Assembly: GCA_025331445.1 (NCBI GenBank)
Contig: JAIWNE010000021.1
Location: forward strand, 186,001 to 250,000
Direction of reading: 5' to 3'
Origin: Blakeslea trispora
Lineage: Eukaryota; Mucoromycota; Mucoromycetes; Mucorales; Choanephoraceae
Length of the DNA: 64,000 bases
Each line of letters begins with the position of its first letter. Position 1 is the stretch's first letter. A program made the translations under genes and the position numbers. Shown here piece after piece: positions 1 through 11,728 of this stretch. Under the pieces are notes generated by a model, which did not search any database, was not told the origin of the DNA, and saw nothing but the letters and a program-made list of their open reading frames with translations.

Positions 1-112
1 GATTGTATACGTAAAATTGTATTTTTTCATATAAAAATGGTATGCGTGATGTTTATAATATGCAAATATATGTATAGTTAAAAAAAAAAAAGAAGCGATA
101 AAGTCATCAATT

Positions 113-1581
113 TTAGTGTTCCAGTTCATTTGGAATATCTTCTTTCTTCATGGAAGCAATGTCTCTTAAAGCACCAGCAATGATATCAACGCCCTGCATT
201 AACTCCTCTTCATTGATGCAAAGAGGAGGAGCAAGACGGATGATGTTGACATGAGTAGGCTTAGCTAGCAAACCACGAGATTTCAATAACAAGCAGAGTT
301 CCCAAGCTGTTCTCTCAGATTTGCTTTCATCAATCACAATTGCATTCAATAAACCACGTCCACGCACTATCAAATTGTATGAGCTTTTTCTTTCTATCTT
401 TCTATACACTACTATTCTTTACCTGTCTTGACAAGAGGAGAATTGAGCTTGATAAGGGCTTCTCTGAACTTTTGACCGAGTCGCTCAGCGTTCTCGACCA
501 GGTTTTCTTCCTTAATGACGTCTAAAGCAGCCATGGCAACAGCACAACCAAGAGGGTTACCACCATAAGTAGATCCGTGCTCTCCAGGCTTGATACACAA
601 CATGACATCGCGATCAGCCAAAACGGCAGAAACCGGATATACACCTCCTGAAAGTGCCTTACCTAGGAGTACCATATCAGGGCGGACTTCATCATGATCA
701 ACACAAAGCATTTTGCCGGTACGAGCCAGACCAGTCTGGATTTCATCAGCAATAAACAAGACATTGTGTTTTTTACAGAGCTCATAGGCCTTCTTTAAAT
801 AACCTTCATCAGGCACCATAATACTATGTATTCCCCCATTTAGCATTTTTTCTCTACTTTAAGACTAAAGAAACAACTTACCCAGCTTCACCTTGAATAG
901 GCTCAACCAAAAAGCCAGCAACCTTCTTGCCAACCACATCCAATACCTTCTCAAGATCTTCCAAGTTGTTGTAACGAATCAATGTATCAGCCTCAGGAAC
1001 TTTAGGACCCACCAAAGGCAAGTAAGGACCGAATCCAGCATAAGATTCAGGATCAGTACTCATAGAGATGACACCTGTAGTACGGCCATGGAAGTTGTTT
1101 TCACAAGATAGCACAATGGCTTCGTTTTCAGGAATACCCTTCTTCATATAACCCCACTTACGAGCCATCTTAATGGCAGTCTCGACAGCTTCAGCACCTG
1201 TGTTTACAGGCAAGACCATGTCATAACCAAAGTAGTCATGCATATATTTAGTGTAAGCACCATACACATCGTTGTAGAATGCTCTGGAGGACAATGTCAA
1301 CTTGGAGGCCTGATCGCACAGAGCCTTTACAATCTTGGGATGGCAGTGACCTTGGTTGACAGCAGAATAGGCCGACAAGAAGTCCATGTATTTATTTCCC
1401 TCGGGATCCCAAACCCAAATACCTTTGGCTTCAGAGAATACAACAGGAAGAGGATGATAGCTGATGATACAGTAAGTTAGTTCACTGTCTCTTGTTTTCT
1501 AATGAAGAAGAATAGGTCTTACTTGTGAGCACCATAGTTGGATTCTAATTGAACAACTTCTTTACTAGAGTGGCGAGTCAT
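113..1581 (-). CDS. OAT/CAR2: Ornithine aminotransferase (4 exons)
   Basis: PLP-dependent enzyme that transfers the delta-amino group of ornithine to 2-oxoglutarate, giving glutamate semialdehyde; it is the second step of arginine catabolism. Exons are 1581-1523, 1460-882, 823-423 and 366-113, giving 430 residues, usual for the family. Landmarks seen: NYGAHNYHPLPVV near the N-terminus, the [15 protein letters not shown] segment, [13 protein letters not shown] (cofactor phosphate region), [24 protein letters not shown], and [15 protein letters not shown] holding the Schiff-base lysine. The start is the first ATG of the conserved frame; there is no obvious mitochondrial presequence, which fits the cytosolic fungal enzyme. 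The far N-terminus ([17 protein letters not shown]) resembles other fungal OATs. Family assignment is certain; the in vivo role is inferred from the family. Confidence 0.95.
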
Positions 1582-2703
1582 GATGAATTGATGGATTGAT
1601 TGTAAAGAAAAAAAAAAAAAAAGAAAAAAAAAAGCTTGGAATATTTTTTTTTTTTGCTTATTTATAAACTTCCAATTTTGGATCACATGAACCATTTGAA
1701 AGGCTATAGAAAGCCAGATTTCCCACGATTCCAAATTGCTTCTAGTGTGCACAAGACGTCATTTTGCTTTGTGGATTTTCCGATTTAAGCTAAAATGTCC
1801 CTGATGACATTCTTTTGAGTGTATATAGAAGCAGATAGATTCTGAATATTGCACATGAGATTTAAAGGAGAAAGAATCAAGTGAATGGATCGGCAAATGA
1901 ACATTATTTTGTCGCGAGTGGTTTCAATTTGCTTATTACCAATAAGCATGATAATTGCTATTTTTGGAAAAAGACGTGCACAGTCACTTTACTTGAGGCT
2001 CTTTCTTAAGGCATACGCTTATATATCAATAAAAAAAACATACAGACAGTTATATAGCTCATGTTGTTGGTTGTGCTTATGATTTAGACTAATTGCAGAG
2101 AAAGTACTTGCCTTGATAAAAAAAGTAGACAGTACTCAGCTTAAACTCAGTTGATTATAAGAGTATCAATAGAAGGCACACTTTTTATCAATAAAGCAAA
2201 TGTTCTATCTGTCATTGGTTCTAATCAACTTTACTTGTTATTTTATGTGCCGTTATGTTCTTCAGATATGACACTCATGAGCGGTCTTTATGGTTTCTTT
2301 AGTCGCTCTAAGCGTCAGATCGAAAATCGTCTCAACAAAACGCCCTTCTAGCCTTTGTCAGTTTCTCTCAACAAGCTTAAATCTCGAATGAGAGCAATAA
2401 ATGATGTTGTGAGGGCATATTTCTGACAAGTAACCTTAGGTCGCTTATCGAGAATACAATGCCTGAGAGTGGTTGTTATGGGGTTTGATCACTCAGATAA
2501 TTTAAAGAATTATAACAAGCTGGTGGCCACAAGTACCATTACAAACTGGTATAAATGTGTGAGAATAAATCCTATAGTCGTTGTATTTGAGCATAATAGT
2601 CAAGAAAAGATACGGATTGAGAAGTCTACAAAGTCAATAGGTAATTCAGATCCCATTAGAACAACAAAAGAAAATAGGAGAATCTAATAACTCAAAGGAC
2701 AGT

Positions 2704-3042
2704 AGCTGATAATTGTTGATTTGCAATCAAAGTCTCTACAGTAGTCGCTCTACTAAGGGTGAGATTTTCAAGATTTTTTGGCTACCCTTAAATAGAGCGA
2801 CTAATGTATTTGCTTGAATGGGTTTCCTATTTGAATGACAAGTAATGTTTCCAGAGGGCTCTTGCTGTATCGCTTCTGTTTAAATGTTCCATTGCCATAG
2901 CGCCAGCTGCACTGATTATGGCTAGGATAAGCCTAGACAGAAGCAATGCATCATGGGCCTTTTAGAAACAGCACTTGTCATTCAAATAGGAAATTCATCC
3001 AAGCGATTAAAGCTATTGATTGTTGATTAACAATCATCAGCT
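2704..3042. mobile_element. Foldback-type MITE with long imperfect terminal inverted repeats
   Basis: The left arm (2704-2730 and about 2809-2854) pairs with the right arm (about 2965-3042). The outermost part AGCTGATAATTGTTGAT is matched by the reverse complement of the right end, AGCTGATGATTGTTAAT. The inner part TTTCCTATTTGAATGACAAG is matched perfectly by CTTGTCATTCAAATAGGAAA on the right. An inner GCTTCTGT/ACAGAAGC pair extends the stem. The left arm is interrupted by a 68-bp insert; removing it together with one TA restores an arm that aligns along its whole length with the right arm. No coding capacity, so it would be non-autonomous. The target-site duplication is not clear. Confidence 0.7.
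2739..2806. mobile_element. 68-bp Tc1/mariner-type MITE nested in the foldback element
   Basis: Terminal inverted repeats CAGTAGTCGCTCTACTAAGG and CATTAGTCGCTCTATTTAAG (reverse complement of the right end) are flanked on both sides by TA (2737-2738 and 2807-2808), the duplication typical of Tc1/mariner transposition. The centre reads GAGATTTTCAAG followed by a T run and GGCTACC. A second copy lies at 53559-53641. It has no coding capacity. Confidence 0.75.
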
Positions 3043-4032
3043 ATGATCTTTAAAGTTGCTAGACTTCTTTACGCTCTTTTCTTTGTTTTTCTCTCACTCA
3101 TTCAAATTATACAGTGACTATAATTATGATAAATAAATGGTTGTAACTTATAGTAAAATAGCCTGAATCTATACCTATTATGTTGAGCATATTATCTTTT
3201 TTTCTATTTAGCAGTGAGTTATCAAGGGAAACAAAAGATAAAAGAATTCTGCCAATCAAAAGCTCTGGCTCATGACATGCAAGCAAAGAACCTCAAAGCT
3301 TACTCCGTTTTAAGGGTAATGGAGATAAACAGCACACTAGAGCAGCACGCTCATATTTGTTTCTAAGCAGAAAGGTAGTATATACAAGAGAGAGAGAGAT
3401 AGTTCAGTAACCAAATAAGACGGGAAACACTATGCATCTTATTCCAGCATAAGAACTCAATTCTCTCTCATTCAAGATGATTAGCAGGACCATGAAATGC
3501 GAGCTATTGTGTAACTGAACATCACTTTGATAGTATACTTTGTGCCTTTTCAATGACCGCCCTTCATTTTGAGCCTTTGGATTTCGTGAGTCATTTTTTA
3601 AATGCATAATTCTGAGCTTTATCCGGTTCTGGTTAGTCAAAGCAATATTCTAGCTTGAATAGAGTGGCAACAACTTGGTCAATCTCGCCTTGAGTAATCA
3701 TAAAGAAATACTCTGCCTAAAGACATACTCCTCAAAAAGATGCACAAGGATATGCATTTCATATAATTCTGTCAACATATTTCTGAACGAATCGTTTGTG
3801 GTACGATGACTGAAATGATCTAAACATTCCTATTGGATAGTGACAAAATCGTTAAAGCAAGTCGATTTTTTGATTGGTTAGATCTAACATATTGGTCATA
3901 GCCTATCCTAAGTTTAGTTGCATCGATTAAATAGAGCCACACTTGTCAATCTACCCTTTTTTCTTTTCTTTTTTCTTCTACTTGTTTTGAGTTTCTTTAA
4001 GAGACGCATTTACTTATTAGACTAATATCATC

Positions 4033-5830
4033 ATGGCATCCAACGATAAACTTGTTATTTTCGACACAACTCTCCGTGACGGTGAACAAGTATGTACTAT
4101 CCTATAGCAGAGAACAACATAGCAAAAAAGGTATTCATTCACTAACAATGCATAGTCTCCTGGTGTTACCTTAAACACTGAAGAGAAGATTGAGATTGCC
4201 AAGCAATTGTCTCGTCTTGGTGTAGATGTTCTTGAAGCAGGCTTCCCAATTGCTTCAGTAGGTGATTTTGAGGCTGTTCAACGTATTGCTAGAGAAGTGG
4301 GTCCTTTAATGGTGGGCAGAGAGAAGATTGGACAACCTATGGTAAGTCTCAAAGAAGAAAACAACATCCTTCTTGCCTAGTAGATACTAGTCCATTGGAT
4401 TAACCTTGTTCTTCTTTTAGACCATTTGTGGTTTAGCTCGCTCTACACCCAATGATATCAAGCGTTGTGCTGAGGCTATTGCTCCTGCTCCTCGCAAACG
4501 TATTCACGTCTTTCTCGCCACATCCGATCTGCACCTCAAATACAAACTCAAAATTGATCGTGAAGAATGTGTCAAGCGTGCTGTAGCCGCTGTCACACTT
4601 GCCTGTTCCCTTGTGGATGAAGTCGAGTTCTCTCCTGAAGATGCTGGTCGCTCAGATCGTGATTTTCTTTGTCATGTCCTTGGGAAGGTCATCGAGGCTG
4701 GTGCCACTACCTTAAATATCCCTGATACAGTCGGTTATAACACACCAGAAGAATACGGCGAACTCATCAAATACCTTGTTCAGAACACACCCAATTCAGA
4801 AAAGGCCGTCTTCTCTACTCATTGCCACAACGACCTTGGCTTGGCCACAGCCAACACGCTGGCTGGTATTTGCAACGGTGCACGTCAAGTGGAAGTGACC
4901 ATCAACGGCATTGGTGAACGTGCTGGTAACACAGCCATGGAAGAAGTCGTCATGGCCATTCACACTCACCCCAATTATTACCCTGTGCACCATACCATCA
5001 ATACCACCATGATCTATCGTACCTCTCAGCTGGTCTCCACGCTCTCCGGCATGATGGTCCAGTCCAACAAGGCCATTGTAGGTCGTAATGCTTTCCTTCA
5101 CGAATCTGGTATTCATCAAGATGGTGTCCTCAAGAACCGCCAAACATATGAAATCATCACACCTGAGACAGTAGGTGTCACTGATATCAACCTAGTCCTC
5201 GGTAAGCACTCTGGTCGTAATGCTTTCCGTGAGCGTTGTAAAGAGCTTGGATTTCCCGATATTGTGGAAGAAGAGTTCCAAAAGGCATTTAACAGCTTCA
5301 AGAACCTCTGTGACAAAAAGAAGAATGTCAATGATGCTGATATTCTTGCTATCCTTAGCAACCAAATTAATGCCGCTGGAACCACTGCTTTCTTTACACT
5401 TGTGTCTGCTCAAGTCGTCTCTGGTTCAGATACTTCTTCTACTGCTAGTGTCAAGTTGTTTGATATTAAGGCTGATAAGCAAGTTACTGATGCTGCTGTT
5501 GGTATCAATGGTCCTATTGAAGCCATCTTTGCTGCTATTCAGCGTTGTGTGGGTCGTCAGTTCCGTTTGACCAAGTTCGACATCAGTGCTGTTGGTGAAG
5601 GTAGTGATGCTCTTGGTAAAGCTGAAATTCAAGTCAAGGCAGATAGTTCTAGTGTTCAAGATGAGCGCTTAACCAAGATTGCGTTTGCTGCCAGTGTGGC
5701 TGACACTGACATTACCATTGCTGCTGCTAAAGCCTATATTAATGCCATCAATAAGCTACTCGTTTGGGAAGACGAACTTGCTGCTGGTACGGCTCGTAGT
5801 ATTGGTGAAGAACGTCAAGTGGATGTTTAG
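4033..5830 (+). CDS. LEU4 (LeuA-like): 2-isopropylmalate synthase, bacterial/plant LeuA-like form (3 exons)
   Basis: Condenses acetyl-CoA with 2-ketoisovalerate, the committed step of leucine synthesis. Exons are 4033-4089, 4156-4341 and 4421-5830, giving 550 residues. The HMGL-like TIM barrel starts almost at once with [18 protein letters not shown]. Metal and catalytic motifs are seen: [18 protein letters not shown] (HxH metal ligands), NGIGERAGN, then [15 protein letters not shown]-terminal LeuA allosteric region covers roughly residues 400-550 and probably gives leucine feedback control. The sequence resembles bacterial/plant LeuA more than the ascomycete Leu4 that I know, and no targeting presequence is visible, so a cytosolic location is inferred. 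Homocitrate or citramalate synthase is less likely given the close match to LeuA throughout. Confidence 0.93.
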
Positions 5831-6021
5831 ATAGCCTTATCCTTTATGATTATCTTTTTTCTTTAAAACAAAAAAGAAAGCATTGTAAATATATTACATT
5901 TGTACATTTCAAAGAAAACAAAAGATGGTCGCTTTTTTTTTTTTAATTTATTTGACAAATGCACACCTATTAAATCATCAAATTCATAGAAAAAAAAAAG
6001 TGATGAAAATAATCCTTTTTT
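5831..6021. other. Convergent 3' intergenic spacer
   Basis: Short AT-rich spacer between the convergent isopropylmalate synthase and ligase genes. It holds poly-T and poly-A runs that probably serve as 3' end signals for both; nothing else is seen. Confidence 0.5.
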
Positions 6022-7481
6022 TTAAACATCTCGTTTTCCTTCAGCATATATAGCTTTGATGGTGGGGAAACGGAGTGATATAGAACCATTGTCTTTGAAA
6101 GACTCGGAAAAGTAACGAACGGTGATTACTTTACCAATGATCTTGCTAGGATCTTGTGCATACTCAATCCGAGATTGCATGGTAAACCCGGACCCAACGC
6201 TCACAACATTACCTTTATGTTGAATCATTACATTAGTCATGACCTGCTTTGTTTCTCCTGTATCTGGCATCCGCATCAGTCCTGTCTCTATACTATCCAC
6301 CGTGTATTCTGCATCCTCCCATTCTTTCACTTTAAGCATATTGCGACTTTACGAAAAAAAAAAAAAGAAAAATGAATGATCTTGAGAGAAAAATAAGGTC
6401 ACCCAACTTACGTTCTTTTGCCCTCGTAGGCAACATCCTTTCTTAAAATCAATCCCTCCCAACCCAATCGAGCTGATTCTTGCTTGAGATGATCCAAATG
6501 ATCAAAATCTCTCAATCGTATCTGCTTGACAAGTTTGACATGCTGTAAATTAGAAGGCTGTCCAACAAACTCGCAAAGTCTCTGTTGTCGTTGACTGAAC
6601 AATGTATTTGATTTCTCGTCCAAGAAATCATCCAGTGGGATATAATCAAACACTTGATAGACTGGATTCTCCATTTCGGTATTCATACGACGCACTTGGC
6701 CTAGTGCCTTGAGGAAATCCTCTCGGTCCGGATCTGACTCATTATAAGCACATATCTCTCCATCCAGCACAAATGACTCGTTCTTTTCAATACGGATCAG
6801 TCTCTTCTCAAACTCTTTTCTTAGTTTCTCTAGAGAACTGAAGGGTCTTCCAGTACGGGAATAAAACTGGATATCATAATGACCATCATTCCATCTCACA
6901 AATGTAATACATCTCACGCCATCCAATTTTTGAGATGCATACCATGTATCCTCACTCAGCTTCAGGTCCTTCTTTGAGAGAGAAGTGGCCAAGGCGACAT
7001 GGAAATTTGAATTTTTTTTCATGGTGGTCGTCTTTTTCACAGGATTATCTTTTGATAGCGTCTGACGAATCGTCTGGACCGAGACACCCATCTTTAAGTT
7101 TCGATCAAGGATGTGCCAAAAAGTAGCCTTTTGCTCTTCTGTCTTACAATACATAGTGAGAAAGGCACCTATAGCATGATAGGCATCGTGTCCCCTCAAT
7201 TGACGGGAGGATAGGGTATCTAGCAAGTGATTCAAGTCTTCAAATACATGATCCGATGTCACATTTGGATTTTTTGCCAAATAACTACTGACTGCCTTGG
7301 CTGAGACGTGATGGCGTAGGTGAGGATCATAGATACGTTTGAGCGTAGCATGTGTGTCTGGAAATCTCAAAAGTAAAGCACGTTTGTCACTCTTACTTGG
7401 TGTGCTATTAACTGCTCTTGATAGTTCTGTGATGGCTTCAATTTGTCTTATTGGCTTTGAGGAGAAGAATCGCTTCCACAT
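6022..7481 (-). CDS. ATP-dependent DNA ligase, small form, putative mitochondrial (2 exons)
   Basis: Seals DNA nicks through ligase-adenylate and DNA-adenylate intermediates. Exons are 7481-6412 and 6346-6022, giving 464 residues. Nucleotidyltransferase motifs are visible: ASQKLDGVRC (motif I, adenylated lysine), FYSRTGRPFSS (Ia region), ESFVLDGEIC (III), YQVFDYIP (IIIa), WEGLILRKD (IV), and NMLKVKEW (V) across the splice. Motif VI is less distinct; the C-terminal exon forms the OB domain. An N-terminal helical region covers residues 20-150. There is no BRCT, zinc-finger or PCNA-type extension, so this is not Cdc9/LIG1 or LIG4; it resembles small viral, bacterial and kinetoplast-type ligases. 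The N-terminus MWKRFFSSKPIRQ is basic and free of acidic residues, consistent with a mitochondrial presequence (inferred). An upstream in-frame ATG at 7556 would add a phenylalanine-rich stretch and is unlikely. Confidence 0.87.
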
Positions 7482-7584
7482 GTGGTTTAGGATAGAGAAA
7501 AAAAAAAAAGAAAAGAAAATAGAGCTTGTCAAGAGGAAGGATTTGAAAATAGGCAATCATCTAAGCCACATACACACTCTTTTA

Positions 7585-8475
7585 TTAGTTGGTTTCTTTC
7601 ACCATAGTGTAAAAAAAGTAATGAAAAGCATCACCCATTGTCTTTGTGTTGATAGTCCAACAGTCTCTTTGGAGGTGTCTTTTACGGAAATGAGGTTGTC
7701 CAAAAGTAATATAAATAAAGACACCTCCTACTTTTAGTGTACGCTGTACTTCATCCACCTCTCCCTTGACATCGTTTATAAGCTCCTCTGATGGATCCCA
7801 AACATCGCCTCGATCACACATTAACGCATCCATGGTACCTATGAAAGACTTTAGCCCTTTTTATCCCCCCCTCCTCATTCTCCCTCCTTTTTTTTTTCTC
7901 GCACCCCTATTCAATGTATCCTTATTGCAGGAAACTGACCTTTGTCAATAACAGCATCAAATGAGGCATCGTCAAACTTCAAATCTCGAATATCCATCTC
8001 TAACCCTTATTCGAATTCAGTAATCAAACTAACCATCAATCAGAATACCCTTACATGTCATTTCAGGTTTGTCTTGACAACGCTTTTGCATATTTTCAAT
8101 GACTGTTTTTGAATAATCGATATTGACAATGTTTTTGTAACCATCGTTATACATATCTTCACCCAAAGCTTATTTTATGTGTTAAGGCTTGTTCCCCCTT
8201 CATAGCAGATAGCACTTACTTGAGTTACCACATCCTAGTACCAATACTCTGGCATCTTTGTTAGGGATTACTTCGTTCAATAATGGCTTCAATTCATCAT
8301 ATGTCTTGAACCAGTCAAAGGTAGTTTCTGAGTCCTCTCTATGGTTGGGCATAAGTGATATAGCGTTGTTACTATTATTGTTTTCCTACTTTTGATAACG
8401 TTCTTCCCAATATTCTTGTGTTTTGTATGCAGTAGGGTCTTCAGGCACAACGTCCAAGGAAGTAGAAGCAACCAT
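7585..8475 (-). CDS. EEF1AKMT4/METTL13-like SAM methyltransferase (5 exons)
   Basis: Class I methyltransferase of the METTL13/EEF1AKMT4 branch, whose known members methylate lysines or the N-terminus of elongation factor 1A. Exons are 8475-8390, 8338-8220, 8168-8055, 8005-7940 and 7838-7585, giving 212 residues, close to EEF1AKMT4. Features seen: TAYKTQEYWEERYQKED at the N-terminus, SAM motif I VLVLGCGNSTLGEDMY (across a splice), NIVNIDYSKTVI, MTWLEMDIRDLKF, FDAVIDKGTMDAL (motif IV/post-I), and the family C-terminus GGVFIYITFGQPHFRKRHL followed by WTINTKTMGDAFHYFFY. The exon 4 acceptor was chosen (8005) because the next AG downstream gives a stop. The exact substrate residue cannot be told from sequence. 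Confidence 0.88.
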
Positions 8476-9099
8476 ATTGAATTAAAAAAAAAAGAAAAAG
8501 GCAAAAAAAAAGTTTTTTTTCTTGACACAAAAAAATTGAATCCTCTCGTTTTGACAGCTACTTGACATATGCAGGCAATTCCTGTCACATCCTGGAGAGG
8601 AACCCTATGTGAGGACAAGCATAGTGTAGGAGGTTTTAACACAAAAAGATCATCCTTGTTTTTTTCTGCTTAAAAAGTTAAATCGGCTTTATACTTTAAA
8701 ATATCAAAGTATGATTTGACCGAGTTTATCTTGTTTTTTGTTTCTCGCTTTTGACAGTTTACTTCCGAACTAGAGGTTGCCTATGAAAAGAGCAGATTGT
8801 TAAAGTGAGTGTTTAGGAACAATCATGCTCTAAAGAAGTCTCTTTCAGGCACATTATTATGTTTTTTTGTCTAAAGAAAATGACAAACATCATTCCTCTT
8901 CTTATACGGAACAACCATTTGCTGAAAGGACAGCCTTGTTTCCAGAAATGGTGTATTGTCGATCTTTCTCGAAGCATGAACGTGACTCGTCCTTTTTCAA
9001 AACACGATATTAAAATAAATAAAATCAGGGCTGCACTTTTCTTTTCTTTTTTTTTCTTCTTCTTATTTCTATAGTATTTTCTAAAGAAGACAAGAAAAA
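8476..9099. promoter_or_regulatory. Divergent promoter region, methyltransferase / cyclophilin
   Basis: About 620 bp between two divergent start codons. It is AT-rich with pyrimidine-rich leaders ahead of both ATGs. No TATA box or other motif stands out with confidence. Confidence 0.4.
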
Positions 9100-10567
<1,468 letters not shown>

Positions 10568-10573
10568 TAAAAT

Positions 10574-11373
10574 TTACAATTTACTCTTCAAGTATTCTTT
10601 CCATTGATCCAATTCCCAACCGGAAGAGACACTATCATCACGAATACCATCCCATAAGACAGTGGGACTGACATGAATGCCATTTTGACGGGCCATACGA
10701 ACAGCCAACTTCAAGTCATTGGTGACTTTGTTACCGGCATTCTTGGGTTCGCCTGTGCCATTGACCAAGAGCTCAAGGACTTTTTCGGAAGATACACCAA
10801 TCGATCCTGCCAACTCGGCTAATTCTTTAGCCACATCTCTACGAGTCTTTGTTTCCAAAGCTTCATCAAAATAACTAGAGGAGAGAGATTAAGTCATCAA
10901 TCCCCTCTTTCATAGCACGTTTTTTTTTTTATCTCTTACTCTTTTTGCTTTGCAAACAATGCATCCGAAAATTCATAAAACTTCTTTTGATCTATCTTTT
11001 CAACAGCAATAGCAGCTTCATGAACAATGGTAGAAGAAGCGTGCCATGGTTGGACTTGTTGACGAAAGATAAATTGAACCTTGTCAGGATAGGTGTGTTC
11101 GATATAAGGCCACACTTCCTAGCAAGTAAATGACGCGTATTCTTTTAGCTTTTCTTTTTTTAAAAAACCAAGAAACGCTGGATTTATCTTACCTCACGCA
11201 TCTTTTTATATATTTTTGCAGAAAAAGGACACTTGAAAGAACCATGTGAGTCTAAAGCAGTCTGATGGATGATTCAATGGTTGACTTACAACATAGTCCA
11301 AATAGATTTCTATCGTATGAGAAGCGGCTAAAGAGCCTAAACGATGACCAGCAAATTGAGGAGCCAATGCCAT
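10574..11373 (-). CDS. DsbA-like thioredoxin-fold protein (4 exons)
   Basis: Exons are 11373-11290, 11231-11193, 11118-10940 and 10874-10574, giving 200 residues. After a short N-terminus (MALAPQFAGHRLGSLAASH) comes a beta strand IEIYLDYV and the active-site-like CPFSAKIYKKM, then a helical insertion. The fold is closed by GIHVSPTVLWDGI, which holds the conserved cis-proline. The motif has one cysteine (CPFS), not CxxC, so glutathione S-transferase/kappa-like or peroxiredoxin-reductase chemistry is possible and disulphide exchange is uncertain. No signal peptide is visible, so it is probably cytosolic. Substrate unknown. It ends tail to tail with the cyclophilin 40 gene, 6 bp apart, so the two transcripts almost certainly overlap. 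Confidence 0.75.
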
Positions 11374-11728
11374 TTTCTATGTCTTTTTTTTTTTTTAAGA
11401 GAAAAGAAAAGAAATAACGAGTAAGAGGATTCAAAAAATGAAATCATGCCAGTTTAGACGGATCCTTAAAGTGAATTTCCCTCGCATGTCAAATGTGTAG
11501 AATTATTAATATATTAATAATTGAAAGGAAAGTCACACGTCAAAGAGAGAGGTGTGCTTGGAGCAATAATTAAAAGAGAAAAGAACAGAAAATTATTAAC
11601 TAAGTTTAAGGATCAATGTTATTCTTTGAATTCGTGTTGCATGCAATAAAAAGTATGACACCTGTGATCACCTTTAAAGCGAATTTACCGAATGAAAAAG
11701 AAAAGCGTATTTATTACTATAGTAATGA
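11374..11728. other. Intergenic spacer without recognised genes
   Basis: About 355 bp of AT-rich DNA between the DsbA-like gene (its promoter side) and the end of the BRAT1-like gene. An ATTATTAATATATTAATAAT palindrome lies at about 11502-11521; nothing coding is seen. Confidence 0.5.

Larger units (their letters stand above)
1582..4032. other. Gene-free divergent intergenic region with nested transposable elements
   Basis: About 2.4 kb between the divergent OAT and isopropylmalate synthase genes. Open frames here are short, AT-rich and show no recognisable domain. The only organised structure found is the foldback element at 2704-3042 with its nested insert. A GA-rich tract lies near 3386-3400, and the last 100 bp before the isopropylmalate synthase ATG are pyrimidine-rich. 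Confidence 0.6.

Noticed and set aside
4796..5659. Several frames in and opposite the isopropylmalate synthase exon
   Set aside because: Shadows of a single well-supported coding exon.
7482..7556. Upstream start for the DNA ligase
   Set aside because: Adds a phenylalanine-rich stretch from a poly-A/T leader; the ATG at 7481 gives a plausible presequence.
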